Positions 31,931-43,021 of a stretch of 64,000 nucleotides of DNA are shown piece after piece. Position 1 is the first letter of the stretch. Each line of letters starts with the position of its first letter. Where the stretch lies: assembly GCF_003002825.1 (NCBI RefSeq), contig NZ_PVTE01000001.1:414031-478030 (forward strand), given 5' to 3'. The DNA comes from Spirosoma oryzae (GTDB lineage: Bacteria; Bacteroidota; Bacteroidia; Cytophagales; Spirosomataceae). The translations under genes and the position numbers were made by a program. The notes beneath the pieces are model-generated. The model did no database searches. It was not told the DNA's origin and was given only the letters and a program-made list of their open reading frames with translations.

Positions 31931-33604
31931 ATGTTGTCGCATCTACTGATTAAGAATTATGCGCTGATTGACGAGCTTGAACTTCGCCCCGACCGTGAAT
32001 TGAACATTATCACGGGGGAAACCGGAGCTGGCAAATCGATCATGTTGGGGGCAATCGGGCTGTTGCTGGGCAACCGGGCCGACACACGCGTGCTCTATAA
32101 CCCGGACAAGAAATGCGTTATCGAGGGTACGTTTGCCGTCTCAGGGTATCGCATCGAGCAGATCTTCGACGAGGAAGAACTCGACTTCTCCGATACATGT
32201 ATTGTTCGTCGTGAAATTGGCGTCAGCGGAAAGTCCCGCGCCTTCGTCAACGACACCCCCGTTAATCTGGAAATTCTCCGACGCGTCACGAGTGAGTTGA
32301 TGGATATCCACTCGCAGCACGACTCGGTGCTGTTGGGCTCCAACGACTATCAGCTGGAAATAGTCGATACCTACGCGCAAAATGAAACGCAGTTGCGCCG
32401 GTATCGCACGGATTATCAGGCGTATCGGACCGCCCGTACTGTTTACGACAAGCTTCAGTCGGAGGCTGCAGCCATGCGTAAGGAGTTCGATTATAATAGC
32501 TTCCTGTACGACGAACTGACTAAAGCGCAGCTACAGGCTACCGAGCAGGAAACGCTGGAGCAGGAACTGACCATCCTGGAAAACGCCGGCGACATCAAGG
32601 AACGGCTACAACTGGCGTACGAGTACCTCGATAACGCCGAACAGTCGGTCATCGACTTTTTGAAGGGCGCGGTGAGCAACCTGTCGTACATCAGTAAATT
32701 GTCGGATCAGTACGAACAGTTGCAGCAGCGGGCGCAGAGCGCGCTAATCGAGTTGCGCGATCTGGCGCTTGAAATCAGCACGGAACAGGACAACGTCGAG
32801 GTCGACGATACCCGCGCCGATACGATTCGGGAGCGGTTGAACCTGCTCTACCAGTTGCAGACCAAGCACCAGGCGGCTACCGTCGCCGATCTGATAACCC
32901 TGCGCGAGGAACTGGGTCGTAAAGTCAACACGGTACTAAATCTGGACGACAACCTGGCGGCAGCGAAAGCCGAAGCCGAAGCCGCCCGCAAGCAATTGAT
33001 GGAAGGGGCGCACGAACTGTCGGAATCGCGGCTGGGTATACTCCCGCTGATCGAAACCGAGATTGGCAGTTTGCTCAACGACCTGGGTATGCCCAACGCA
33101 TCGCTGCATATCAAGGCTGAAACCAGTAAGCCCGGCCCGGTTGGTATCGATACCATTTCGTTTCTGTTCAGTGCCAACAAAGGCATTCAGCCCCAGCAGC
33201 TTAAGGCCGTCGCGTCGGGTGGTGAATTTTCCCGGCTCATGCTGGCGATCAAATACATTCTGGCCAGCAAACGATCCCTTCCGACGATTATCTTCGACGA
33301 AATCGACACGGGTATTTCCGGCGAAATCGCGATTAAGATGGGCAATATGATGCGCGATATGTCGAGTAGTCACCAGATTATTGCCATTACACACCTGCAC
33401 CAGATTGCCGGGCAGGGCACGGCGCACTACTTCGTCTATAAGGACCATTCGGCCGATAAAACCGTCAGCCGTATCAGAAAGCTGACCTTCGACGAACGGG
33501 TGCACGAAATTGCGCAGATGATCGGCGGGAAAAACCCGTCGGCGAGTGCACTGAAAAACGCCCGCGAGATTCTGAAACAGCGCAGCAGCGTGTCAGCGAA
33601 ATAA
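31931..33604 (+). CDS. recN: DNA repair protein RecN
   Basis: 557 residues. SMC-like ATPase of double-strand break repair. Walker A GETGAGKS near residue 33 in NIITGETGAGKSIMLGAIGLLLG, long central coiled coil (~160-370), ABC-type signature in VASGGEFSRLMLAIKYIL and Walker B/D-loop IIFDEIDTGISGE. Cytosolic, on DNA. Follows the PorD-like gene across a hairpin repeat. Confidence 0.96.
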   Translation: MLSHLLIKNYALIDELELRPDRELNIITGETGAGKSIMLGAIGLLLGNRADTRVLYNPDKKCVIEGTFAVSGYRIEQIFDEEELDFSDTCIVRREIGVSGKSRAFVNDTPVNLEILRRVTSELMDIHSQHDSVLLGSNDYQLEIVDTYAQNETQLRRYRTDYQAYRTARTVYDKLQSEAAAMRKEFDYNSFLYDELTKAQLQATEQETLEQELTILENAGDIKERLQLAYEYLDNAEQSVIDFLKGAVSNLSYISKLSDQYEQLQQRAQSALIELRDLALEISTEQDNVEVDDTRADTIRERLNLLYQLQTKHQAATVADLITLREELGRKVNTVLNLDDNLAAAKAEAEAARKQLMEGAHELSESRLGILPLIETEIGSLLNDLGMPNASLHIKAETSKPGPVGIDTISFLFSANKGIQPQQLKAVASGGEFSRLMLAIKYILASKRSLPTIIFDEIDTGISGEIAIKMGNMMRDMSSSHQIIAITHLHQIAGQGTAHYFVYKDHSADKTVSRIRKLTFDERVHEIAQMIGGKNPSASALKNAREILKQRSSVSAK

Positions 33605-33644
33605 TGCATACCCCTACCACCATTCGAATACAGTTTATTGGTTT

Positions 33645-34103
33645 ATGTCCACTCGATTAGGGTTGCCGGTTGCCGCAGTATTGACGGCATGCTGGCTGAC
33701 AGCCTGCTCTGACACGGATCGACCAGCCGTTGACCAGGCGGAAAAAGATGTACTGTCCATTCACGATGCTGTCATGCCGCAGATGGACGACCTTACCCGC
33801 GCACAACGGCAGTTGGCGAGTCGGCTGCAAACGCTCGACAGTACGGCAGAAACCGGTACGGCGTCGAGTGCCCTGCGGCTCGACGAAGAGCGTAGTCAGG
33901 CCCGGCGACTGTTGCGCGATCTACGCGTAGCCGACAGCCTGATGACCCACTGGATGGCGCAGTACCGCTACGATACACTGGCTACCCTACCCACCGACGA
34001 GGCTCTTCGGTACCTCGACCAGCAAAAAGCCAGCATTACCGACGTTAAAAACAAAGTCAATGAAAGTCTCGACCATACCCGCCAGTTTCTGGCGACCCCT
34101 TAA
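33645..34103 (+). CDS. hypothetical helical lipoprotein
   Basis: 152 residues. Lipoprotein signal with LTAC (Cys21), then mostly charged helices (about 28-148) that look coiled-coil: AEKDVLSIHDAVMPQMDDL, RSQARRLLRDLRVADSLMTHWMAQ. No family recognised. Its 3' end overlaps the sco gene by 44 nt, so it is co-translated with Sco and the cytochrome c, suggesting a role in the same envelope redox unit (inference). Confidence 0.75.
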   Translation: MSTRLGLPVAAVLTACWLTACSDTDRPAVDQAEKDVLSIHDAVMPQMDDLTRAQRQLASRLQTLDSTAETGTASSALRLDEERSQARRLLRDLRVADSLMTHWMAQYRYDTLATLPTDEALRYLDQQKASITDVKNKVNESLDHTRQFLATP

Positions 34104-34737
34104 AGCCAGCCTGCTGTCTGCCAGTCTATTGTGTTGTGTGTTTGCCTGTAATTCAGCCGGCGACAAGTTGCCTGTTCTGGGGGAAAAAGAAGTCATTACC
34201 CGCACTGTCGACGGTAAAACCGTAACCGATTCAGTAGCGCACCAGATTCCGGACTTCGCCTTTGTCGATCAGTACAACGACACGGTTACGGCGAAGACGG
34301 TAGCCGGGAAGATTTACGTGGCCGACTTCTTTTTCACGAGTTGTCCCACCATCTGCCCGAAAATGAAAGTACAGCTCAAGCGGGTATACGAGAAATACAA
34401 AGGAAATCCCGACGTGATGCTGCTTTCGCATTCGATCGACCCACGGCACGATTCCGTTTCTGTGCTGAACGAATTTGCGGCTAATCTGGGCGTGACCGGT
34501 AAGCAATGGTTATTCCTCACGGGTGATCGCGACAAGATATACGACATTGGCCAGAACAGCTACATGGTTACTGCGCAGGAGGATTCGTCGGTACCGGGGG
34601 GCGTCGTTCACAGCGGAGCCTTTATTCTGGTCGACAAAGACCGGCACATACGAGGCATTTACGATGGCACGACCGCAGCCGGTACCGACAAGCTACTGAA
34701 TGACATAGACCGGCTATTGACCGAATACAAATCATGA
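34060..34737 (+). CDS. SCO1/SenC copper-chaperone family lipoprotein
   Basis: 225 residues. Signal with lipobox VFAC (Cys30), then a thioredoxin-like Sco domain: FFFTSCPTICPKMK with metal-binding Cys95 and Cys99, and His184 in VVHSGAFILVDKDRHIRG. Sco proteins deliver copper to cytochrome oxidase or act as thiol reductases. Periplasmic, membrane-attached. ATGA overlap with the following cytochrome c gene. Confidence 0.93.
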   Translation: MKVSTIPASFWRPLKASLLSASLLCCVFACNSAGDKLPVLGEKEVITRTVDGKTVTDSVAHQIPDFAFVDQYNDTVTAKTVAGKIYVADFFFTSCPTICPKMKVQLKRVYEKYKGNPDVMLLSHSIDPRHDSVSVLNEFAANLGVTGKQWLFLTGDRDKIYDIGQNSYMVTAQEDSSVPGGVVHSGAFILVDKDRHIRGIYDGTTAAGTDKLLNDIDRLLTEYKS

Positions 34738-35162
34738 GGAAGCTTCTTTGCGCGTTCGTTAGTGCGTTATTCCTGACCATGGGGTTTGTTTCCTGCCAGA
34801 GTGATGAAGAAATCAAGCGGCAGAAATACATTACCGAGGGAATTCTGCTTTACCAGAATTACTGTGCGAACTGCCACCAGCCCAAGGGACAGGGGTTAGC
34901 GGCTCTTTATCCCCCCATTGCCAACTCAGATTATCTCCAGCATAAAGACTCCGTGATCTGCCTGATTCGGTACGGCATGCAGGGTCCGGTCGTTGTGAAT
35001 GGCAAGACGTATAACCGCGTGATGCCTGCCCAGCCCCAGCTGAGTGACCTCGAAGTAGCCGAACTGGTTACCTACATTTACAATGAATGGGGTAAGGAGA
35101 CGCAGTTGACCAGCCTGAACACGGTGAAACCCCAACTGGAGAACTGCCGTCCGAAGCAATAA
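34734..35162 (+). CDS. c-type cytochrome lipoprotein
   Basis: 142 residues. Lipobox VSC (Cys21) and one haem-binding motif CANCH (Cys44, Cys47, His48); Met in RVMPAQP is the likely sixth ligand. Class I monohaem fold, periplasmic electron carrier. Starts within the last codons of the sco gene (ATGA) and is the end of that operon. Confidence 0.93.
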   Translation: MRKLLCAFVSALFLTMGFVSCQSDEEIKRQKYITEGILLYQNYCANCHQPKGQGLAALYPPIANSDYLQHKDSVICLIRYGMQGPVVVNGKTYNRVMPAQPQLSDLEVAELVTYIYNEWGKETQLTSLNTVKPQLENCRPKQ

Positions 35163-35190
35163 AAATACCCCGGCGCTTACGGTCCGGGGC
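35161..35190 (-). terminator. short hairpin between convergent genes
   Basis: 6-bp stem CCCCGG (35168-35173) with CCGGGG (35184-35189); on the minus strand it is followed by GGTATTTTTATT. It may end the lptC transcript. Confidence 0.5.
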
Positions 35191-35196
35191 ACCTCG

Positions 35197-35757
35197 TTAA
35201 ATACCGCCGTCTACGTTGAAGATACCGGTGGGTTTGCGGATCGAGTACTGCGAAAAATCCTGGTTCGCATCCATACCGATACCATACAGCTTTTCGCCCG
35301 TGAGCTGGCTGATAATCGTGACGCGCTGCTCGGTATATACTTTTTTGGTACTGGGCTTCCAGTTGAGCGCGGGCGTCAGCAGCTTTTCCTGTTTTTGCGT
35401 GTTGATTACGACAACGTTTCCCATCACCGTGTACAAATCCTTGGCCTTGTCGTACCGACCGGAGTCGGAACGCAGCGTCGTAACAGGTTGCCCAGCCGGG
35501 TTGTAAAAGACGATATTGACCTGCTGGGGGTACTTGCGGTCGTCGTTTAGGTACCGTAATTGCTTGGGCGTTTTCAGCGTCACCTTCAATTGTGCAGCCT
35601 CGCTGTAGTGCATCTCAACGTTGTTGATCGTCTCGATGGGGCCGTTGAAAGGCACTACTTTCTTGGTTGTCTTGGCTTCCTCGCACCCAAACAGGGTTAT
35701 GAGCAGGCCGGTAAGCAGACCAGCCACTACTCCTCGTTTCGTGTGGTTTTGTAACAT
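35197..35757 (-). CDS. lptC: LptC-like LPS export protein
   Basis: 186 residues. Membrane/lipoprotein N-terminus (GLLTGLLITLFGC, Cys25) and an LptC beta-jellyroll (MHYSEAAQLKVTLKTPKQL, VVTTLRSDSGRYD-like strand, MGNVVVINTQKQEKLLTPALNW, YTEQRVTIISQLTGEKLYGIGMDANQDFSQYSI). Part of the Lpt bridge moving lipopolysaccharide from inner to outer membrane. Downstream of OMP and coaX genes on the same strand, a common Bacteroidota order. Confidence 0.88.
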   Translation of the reverse strand: MLQNHTKRGVVAGLLTGLLITLFGCEEAKTTKKVVPFNGPIETINNVEMHYSEAAQLKVTLKTPKQLRYLNDDRKYPQQVNIVFYNPAGQPVTTLRSDSGRYDKAKDLYTVMGNVVVINTQKQEKLLTPALNWKPSTKKVYTEQRVTIISQLTGEKLYGIGMDANQDFSQYSIRKPTGIFNVDGGI

Positions 35758-35799
35758 GGTAACTCGTTCGCGTTGATAGCTATCGTCTACCTAACAACA

Positions 35800-37110
35800 C
35801 TAATCGATAACCCGTTTGATAAACCAGCGATCAGCGAGTGAGAAACCGAGCGCAACACGCAGGTATTGCTCGCGCACCTGACTCGGAACCAGCATGCCAC
35901 GCTGTCCATAGATCAGCGACATCGTCACCTGATTGACGCGGTAGCGACCCAGCGGCAGCGAAAAGCCGGCGCTCACGTTCATGTCTTTAATGCGCGCACC
36001 CGCAATCTCGTAAGGCATTTGGTTATACTGCGCACCGGCCCGGTACGTAATCAGGTCGCGGTAGCGGGTTGAGTTTGGTTTAGGCGTCAGTTCAAACCCA
36101 ACGGCTGTCGTGATGGCGTCCAGCAAACCAGCATTCACGCTGTTGGCGTTCGTAAACCGGCTCCACTGCTGATAGCCTACGTCGACACCTGCCGTAAAGC
36201 GGTTGTTCCGCTCGATACTGATGCCCCCGTGGATTTGCTGCGGCAGCGTTGATTTACCCGACGCATTGATGCGAGCCGTATCGGGAACGGCCAGCGGGGA
36301 AGCGCCCTGCGTAAGTTGATAGATATCGGTCTGCGTACCCCGCACCCGTGTTTCCGGATCGTAGGTTGCTCCCAGGTTGAGCGTCCAGTTCTCACTTAGC
36401 TTCGGACGCCAGGCAGCCCCCAGCTTGAACACCACATCGCCGTAGTTGACCCGGTTCAGGAGGTTGATCTGTGTGTCGGTGCCGTTACCGTTGATCAGCA
36501 CGTACGCCGACGATGAGTTGGTAATGTTTCCGAACAGGAACGAAGCCTCCCCACCGATGTATACGTTCTTTTTCTCGAACAACTTCAGCCCCGTCGCAAA
36601 CGAAGCCTTGTTCAGACCACCCGACCCTTCGTACGTATATACACCCGTTCGGTTCGTTCCCGGCACCAGCTGGGTTTGCGCCGTGGCGTAGTTGACATAG
36701 GTAAACGGGCGCAGGTTAATCGACATGCTCCAGCGCGGATTGGCCGGAAACGCCACGGCCAGATACCCCAGGTTGGCCCCGAAGTTTTTTTGATTCTGCG
36801 TACTCGTACCCGTCTGTTGCGTCAGCGAACGGGACAGCCCCTGCAAACCAACCTCAAATACGGTAACTGGCGGGCGTGTTGCCAGCAAAGCCGGATTCTG
36901 TAGGTTCAGGTAAAATGGGTTTGGGTTGCTGATACCGACGCCCCCCATTCCGAGGTTTGCGGCATTGCCTACCGGATACATATCGCCCAGCCCAAGCGCC
37001 GAATAGGGTGTGTTACCCAGCCCTTGTCCGTGTGCCAGCGACGATACCAGTACTATTGCCAGTACACTACTTCCAATTAGCCGGCCTACCCGTGCGTAAA
37101 TTCTCAACAT
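35800..37110 (-). CDS. outer-membrane beta-barrel protein
   Basis: 436 residues. Signal peptide (to ~28, AHGQG), N-terminal NTPYSALGLGDMYPVGNAANLGMGG and a series of amphipathic strands to the C-terminus; resembles the FadL/aromatic-transport-like porins common in this phylum between coaX and lptC. Substrate unknown. Its first 44 nt overlap the end of coaX, so the two are co-translated. Confidence 0.82.
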   Translation of the reverse strand: MLRIYARVGRLIGSSVLAIVLVSSLAHGQGLGNTPYSALGLGDMYPVGNAANLGMGGVGISNPNPFYLNLQNPALLATRPPVTVFEVGLQGLSRSLTQQTGTSTQNQKNFGANLGYLAVAFPANPRWSMSINLRPFTYVNYATAQTQLVPGTNRTGVYTYEGSGGLNKASFATGLKLFEKKNVYIGGEASFLFGNITNSSSAYVLINGNGTDTQINLLNRVNYGDVVFKLGAAWRPKLSENWTLNLGATYDPETRVRGTQTDIYQLTQGASPLAVPDTARINASGKSTLPQQIHGGISIERNNRFTAGVDVGYQQWSRFTNANSVNAGLLDAITTAVGFELTPKPNSTRYRDLITYRAGAQYNQMPYEIAGARIKDMNVSAGFSLPLGRYRVNQVTMSLIYGQRGMLVPSQVREQYLRVALGFSLADRWFIKRVID

Positions 37111-37840
37111 TATGGCGTAAAATTCGATTCAGTCCAATCAGTACCAGTTCCGGCACTGCAAATATCGGCTCTTTCAGCCGACTTCTCAAAACCGGCCCAT
37201 CGCCCCCGCACAACAGTACGGCTAAATCAGGCCAGACGTCCCGGTGGGCACCGATCAGGCCGTTTAGTTCAAAGCCAAGCCCATTCAGTACCCCGCTCCG
37301 CAGCGCATCACGGGTCGTACGGGCCGTAAGCGCAGGCCAGTCCGCGTCAGCCAGCGGGTTCTCGATCAGCGGGAGCCGGGCTGTATGCTCGTGCATCGCC
37401 TGAAACCGCATGTGCAGTCCGGGGGCAATCAACCCACCCCGGAACGTTCCCGTATCATCGACCAGATCGGCCGTCAGACACGTGCCCAGGTCCAGCACAA
37501 GACAGGCGCGGTCCGGAAATAGCGCGGTCGCCCCTACCGCAGCCGCCAGTCGATCGGCTCCTAACGTCTGGGGCGTCTCGTAGCCATTCTGAATCGGCAC
37601 CGGCATCCGGTTGTCAAAGACGTACAAAGTATCGGTTAACCGAGCCAGTTCCTGCCGGATACTCGCTTCCGACCGACTCGTCGACGATACGATGACCTGG
37701 TCCGGCTGCGGACGACCCGGCGTTGTCAGGGCCTGCAGCATTGCTTCTGCCGTACCGAAATGGTCTGTCCTGACCAATTCCGTTGTGTCGAACCAGCCTG
37801 CTTTCAGCCTTGAATTGCCCCAATCGACTACCAGATTCAT
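37067..37840 (-). CDS. coaX: type III pantothenate kinase
   Basis: 257 residues from ATG 37840. Phosphorylates pantothenate, the first step of CoA synthesis, complementing coaBC at 29.7 kb. ASKHA-fold motifs: NLVVDWGNSRLKAGWF (phosphate 1), TLGADRLAAAVGA, CLVLDLGTCLTADLV (phosphate 2), GGLIAPGLHMRFQAMHEHTARLP. An in-frame start at 37912 would add 24 poorly conserved residues. Precedes the OMP and lptC genes with overlap. Confidence 0.94.
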   Translation of the reverse strand: MNLVVDWGNSRLKAGWFDTTELVRTDHFGTAEAMLQALTTPGRPQPDQVIVSSTSRSEASIRQELARLTDTLYVFDNRMPVPIQNGYETPQTLGADRLAAAVGATALFPDRACLVLDLGTCLTADLVDDTGTFRGGLIAPGLHMRFQAMHEHTARLPLIENPLADADWPALTARTTRDALRSGVLNGLGFELNGLIGAHRDVWPDLAVLLCGGDGPVLRSRLKEPIFAVPELVLIGLNRILRHNVENLRTGRPANWK

Positions 37841-38011
37841 GCTACCGTAATGGTCCGTACGCTCAATTACCAGCAGCAAATATCGGTAGGCTAACGCTGG
37901 ACATGGGTACAAACCATATCAAAATTTGCCGTTTTAAGCTTTTTTAAGGGTAATAGCATGACAATCACCCTCCAGAGCGACACAAACTTTTTCTCATGTC
38001 CGGTGTTTCTA

Positions 38012-38042
38012 TTGACAAACGTATCACCATAACCTATCTTTG
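38012..38042 (+). promoter_or_regulatory. promoter of rho: TTG, 20-nt spacer, TATCTTTG
   Basis: -33 TTG at 38012-38014 and -7 TATCTTTG at 38035-38042, an excellent fit. Transcription should start near 38048, leaving a leader of about 320 nt before the rho ATG. Confidence 0.8.
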
Positions 38043-38369
38043 CCTTTGTCAGTATGATACGCGTAGCGATCCCGCCCCGCACGTATCTGTCGCTACTGAC
38101 TTCCCAACCATTGTCAACGTCCGTGTCTGGCTGCACTAGCCTTTCATATTCGGATCAGACAAATCACATTTTCACTTTGACCCGTTTCCCCTGCGTACGC
38201 ACCTGACTCTCAGCGAGTGGTTGGGCATGTCGGCTGCTGATTGCCTGTTACAGGTATGCGGTCAGTTCGCTGTTTTTACCCGCTCTTTTACCGAATCCGG
38301 TTCGACCTTTTCATTCATTCTACCGCCGTGCGACCGCACCTCTGTACGATTTACTGCTCCTAGCACTGT
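38043..38369 (+). other. long rho leader with a possible small upstream ORF
   Basis: About 320 nt between the predicted start of transcription and rho; with 37841-38011 it makes a gap of over 500 nt without a larger gene. A possible 50-codon frame starts with ATG at 38054, about 6 nt after the predicted start site, and ends at 38206. The second half is rich in C and T runs (TTTTTACCCGCTCTTTTACC), as expected for Rho loading, which would fit autoregulation. No clear riboswitch fold was recognised. Confidence 0.4.
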
Positions 38370-40703
<2,334 letters not shown>

Positions 40704-40722
40704 AAGCCGTAGCAACAAGCAT

Positions 40723-40761
40723 AAAAAAACCGGGAAAGACAGGCGCTTTCCCGGTTTTTTT
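40723..40761. terminator. bidirectional rho-independent terminator after rho
   Basis: Perfect 16-bp inverted repeat: AAAAAAACCGGGAAAG (40723-40738) with CTTTCCCGGTTTTTTT (40746-40761), 7-nt loop. Confidence 0.92.
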
Positions 40762-40934
40762 ATACTATTTTTCCAAGATCAATTCAACAAATTACATACG
40801 AAATGTCCGTCATCTACGTTTCTGATTGACCGGTATACCATACAACTGTACGTACTTTTACAGCCTGGCCGTTTGGCCTGCTCCAGTCCCCTTGTCTCCT
40901 TGAGAGACACCCTACTCACCGAACTTATCCAACA

Positions 40935-41363
40935 ATGAATGACCTATTGATCTACCTGGTTGACGACGACGAAGACGACCGTCTATTGTTGCGGCAGGCC
41001 TTCCAACAGCATACTACCCCCTGCCGAATTGACGAATTTACGGATGGTGTAGGCATCATTGACCGCTTAACCCAAACAACTACCGGCGCTTACCCCAATC
41101 TGATCCTGCTGGATCTGAACATGCCGCGTATGGATGGCTTTGCCACGCTTAAGGTCATCAAGGAAAATAATGCGTGGCAGACGATTCCAGTCGTGGTCCT
41201 GACCACATCCGATGATATGCGCGATCGGCAGCGAACGGCCAGGCTAGGCGCAGACGACTACCTGGTCAAGCCGCCCAGCTACAGTCAGTTGCGGTTGATC
41301 ATTGACCGGGGAGTAGCCATCGCCCGGCAGGATGCCGACACAAACAACGCAAGTCAATGCTAA
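40935..41363 (+). CDS. single-domain response regulator
   Basis: 142 residues, one receiver domain and no output domain. Acidic pocket VDDDEDD, phospho-acceptor Asp60 in LILLDLNMPRMDG, VVLTTS and Lys112 in DDYLVKPP. The extended linker after the acid cluster and the KPPSYSQL end resemble the Rcp1-like receivers common in Bacteroidota, usually partners of histidine kinases with PAS or phytochrome domains. No kinase gene adjoins it. Ends at a hairpin shared with the convergent acetyltransferase. Confidence 0.93.
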   Translation: MNDLLIYLVDDDEDDRLLLRQAFQQHTTPCRIDEFTDGVGIIDRLTQTTTGAYPNLILLDLNMPRMDGFATLKVIKENNAWQTIPVVVLTTSDDMRDRQRTARLGADDYLVKPPSYSQLRLIIDRGVAIARQDADTNNASQC

Positions 41364-41404
41364 CGTCACAGCCCTGAGCAACTGACTTGCTCAGGGCTGT
41401 GACG
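41364..41404. terminator. hairpin between convergent genes
   Basis: Perfect 18-bp stem (41364-41381 with 41387-41404) and a 5-nt loop CTGAC, starting right after the response-regulator stop codon. No T-run; terminator function is inferred from position. Confidence 0.65.
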
Positions 41405-41428
41405 GATACGGTGTGCGACTGGCCTTAC

Positions 41429-41728
41429 TTAAAAAACTGCGTTATCGTCGGCCAGCAACCGTTTCCAGTCGGGGTGGCGTTTGATGTACGCACTCACGAA
41501 CGGGCAGGTCGGTACAATTCGCATACCTTGGTTGTCGATATACTGTAGCGTTTCTTCAACCAGTTTCGAGCCTACACCCTTGCCTTCCAGGGCCGGATCG
41601 ACTTCGGTGTGCGTAAGCGCCAGGACCGAGTCGCCCAGGGGCTCGTAGACGATAAAGGCGGGCTTGTCGTCCACGGTCAGTTCGAACCGGCGCGTCGACT
41701 CGTTTTTAGTGAGGGCTGTTGTGCTCAT
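41429..41728 (-). CDS. small GNAT-fold N-acetyltransferase (YidJ/Gtt1-like)
   Basis: 99 residues. The compact GNAT family with ALTHTEVDPALEGKGVGSKLVE (acetyl-CoA loop, here E/GKGVGS) and RIVPTCPFVSAYIKRHPDW near the C-terminus; these small proteins acetylate small amines or protein N-termini, substrate unknown. Cytosolic. Likely monocistronic. Confidence 0.92.
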   Translation of the reverse strand: MSTTALTKNESTRRFELTVDDKPAFIVYEPLGDSVLALTHTEVDPALEGKGVGSKLVEETLQYIDNQGMRIVPTCPFVSAYIKRHPDWKRLLADDNAVF

Positions 41729-41797
41729 TTGTTGGTAACGTTGTGTACGAAAATCGGGACGGATGATCCGTGTACTGAATAACCCGTACCAATCGGT

Positions 41798-42934
41798 TTA
41801 GTTGCCGCCCGTTACTTCGGCTATTTTCTTGCTGAGCGCTTCACCCCGTATATTTTTGGCGACAATCGTTCCGTCGGGACCGATCAGGAAGTTCTGCGGA
41901 ATCGAACGGATACCATACTGCCGCGCTACCTCGTTGTCCCAGAATTTCAGGTCCGACACCTGCGTCCAGGTCAGGTTATCCTTGTGAATGGCATTGATCC
42001 AGGCATCTTTTGCCCCCGGCCGGTCAAGCGATACGCCCAGTACGGTAAAGTTTTTGTCTTTGTACTGATTGTAGGCTTTCACAACGTTGGGGTTTTCCTG
42101 TCGGCAGGGACCGCACCAGCTCGCCCAGAAATCAACCAGCACGTATTTTCCCCGGAAATCACGCAGCGAAACCGCTTTACCCAGCGTATCGGCCTGCGTA
42201 AAATCAGGGGCTATCGCACCGACCGACGTTGCTTTCAGTGTCGTCAGCGTTTTCGCGTATGCCTGCCCGTCGGCACTGGTACGGACTGCTTCTGACAAAC
42301 CATCGAATTTCGGCTTCAGGTCGGCATAGTCCGGTGCATAGCCCCCGTAGCGTTGCAAGGCGTACAAGCTAACGGGGGAGTTGGGGTTAGCCTTGATGAA
42401 ATCAGCCCGCACCTGCCGTTGCTCGGCTTCGATTACCTCGTATTGATTGTCGAGCGATTCGCGGAACGTTTTGTCAGTCCGCTGCTGCGGAGTAGCTTTC
42501 TGGTAATCGCTCATGAGCAGCGCCATTTTTTTTATCGACGGCTTCAGCGCCACACGCAGTTTCTGGTAATCGGTGTTTAAGGGTGTACCACTCAGGACGG
42601 CATTGTCGAGCGAGTCCGGGCTGGTGATCATGATGGTACCGGGCTCCAGGTAGATCATCTCCGACGCGGTAGGCCGCCGGTTACTGAACCCTGTACCCAC
42701 CCGATCGATCAGGATGGTTGCCTGCGTTGGTTTGTCGACGGTTCCCTTGAACGAGAAGGTACCGTTCTGAATCTGGCTCGAATCCAGTTTCATGGCCGGT
42801 CCGGCCCCATACCGCAGGTAGGCCTTGGCCGGTGCCGACACCCCGTTTAGTTTGCCGTTCACCGTATATGAGCCGTTTTGTGCCCATACAAGCAGTGGAC
42901 AAGCAAGCAGCAGTACGGTTGACTGAAATTTCAT
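41798..42934 (-). CDS. TlpA-like thiol-disulfide protein with DUF4369 domain
   Basis: 378 residues. Signal peptide (to about 18, VWAQ), a DUF4369 beta domain (~22-120), a helical linker (~125-235) and a TlpA/AhpC-like thioredoxin domain (~240-378) with active site FWASWCGPCRQE and cis-Pro in RSIPQNFLIGPDG. A periplasmic disulfide reductase such as those supporting cytochrome maturation. No partner gene next to it. Confidence 0.93.
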   Translation of the reverse strand: MKFQSTVLLLACPLLVWAQNGSYTVNGKLNGVSAPAKAYLRYGAGPAMKLDSSQIQNGTFSFKGTVDKPTQATILIDRVGTGFSNRRPTASEMIYLEPGTIMITSPDSLDNAVLSGTPLNTDYQKLRVALKPSIKKMALLMSDYQKATPQQRTDKTFRESLDNQYEVIEAEQRQVRADFIKANPNSPVSLYALQRYGGYAPDYADLKPKFDGLSEAVRTSADGQAYAKTLTTLKATSVGAIAPDFTQADTLGKAVSLRDFRGKYVLVDFWASWCGPCRQENPNVVKAYNQYKDKNFTVLGVSLDRPGAKDAWINAIHKDNLTWTQVSDLKFWDNEVARQYGIRSIPQNFLIGPDGTIVAKNIRGEALSKKIAEVTGGN

Positions 42935-43021
42935 GGTCGTTATTTGGTTACTGATTAGACGGGCAAGTACGCGATTCGGCCGGACACCTGGCGCACCCGC
43001 CCCTATCTTTACCCTGTTTCG

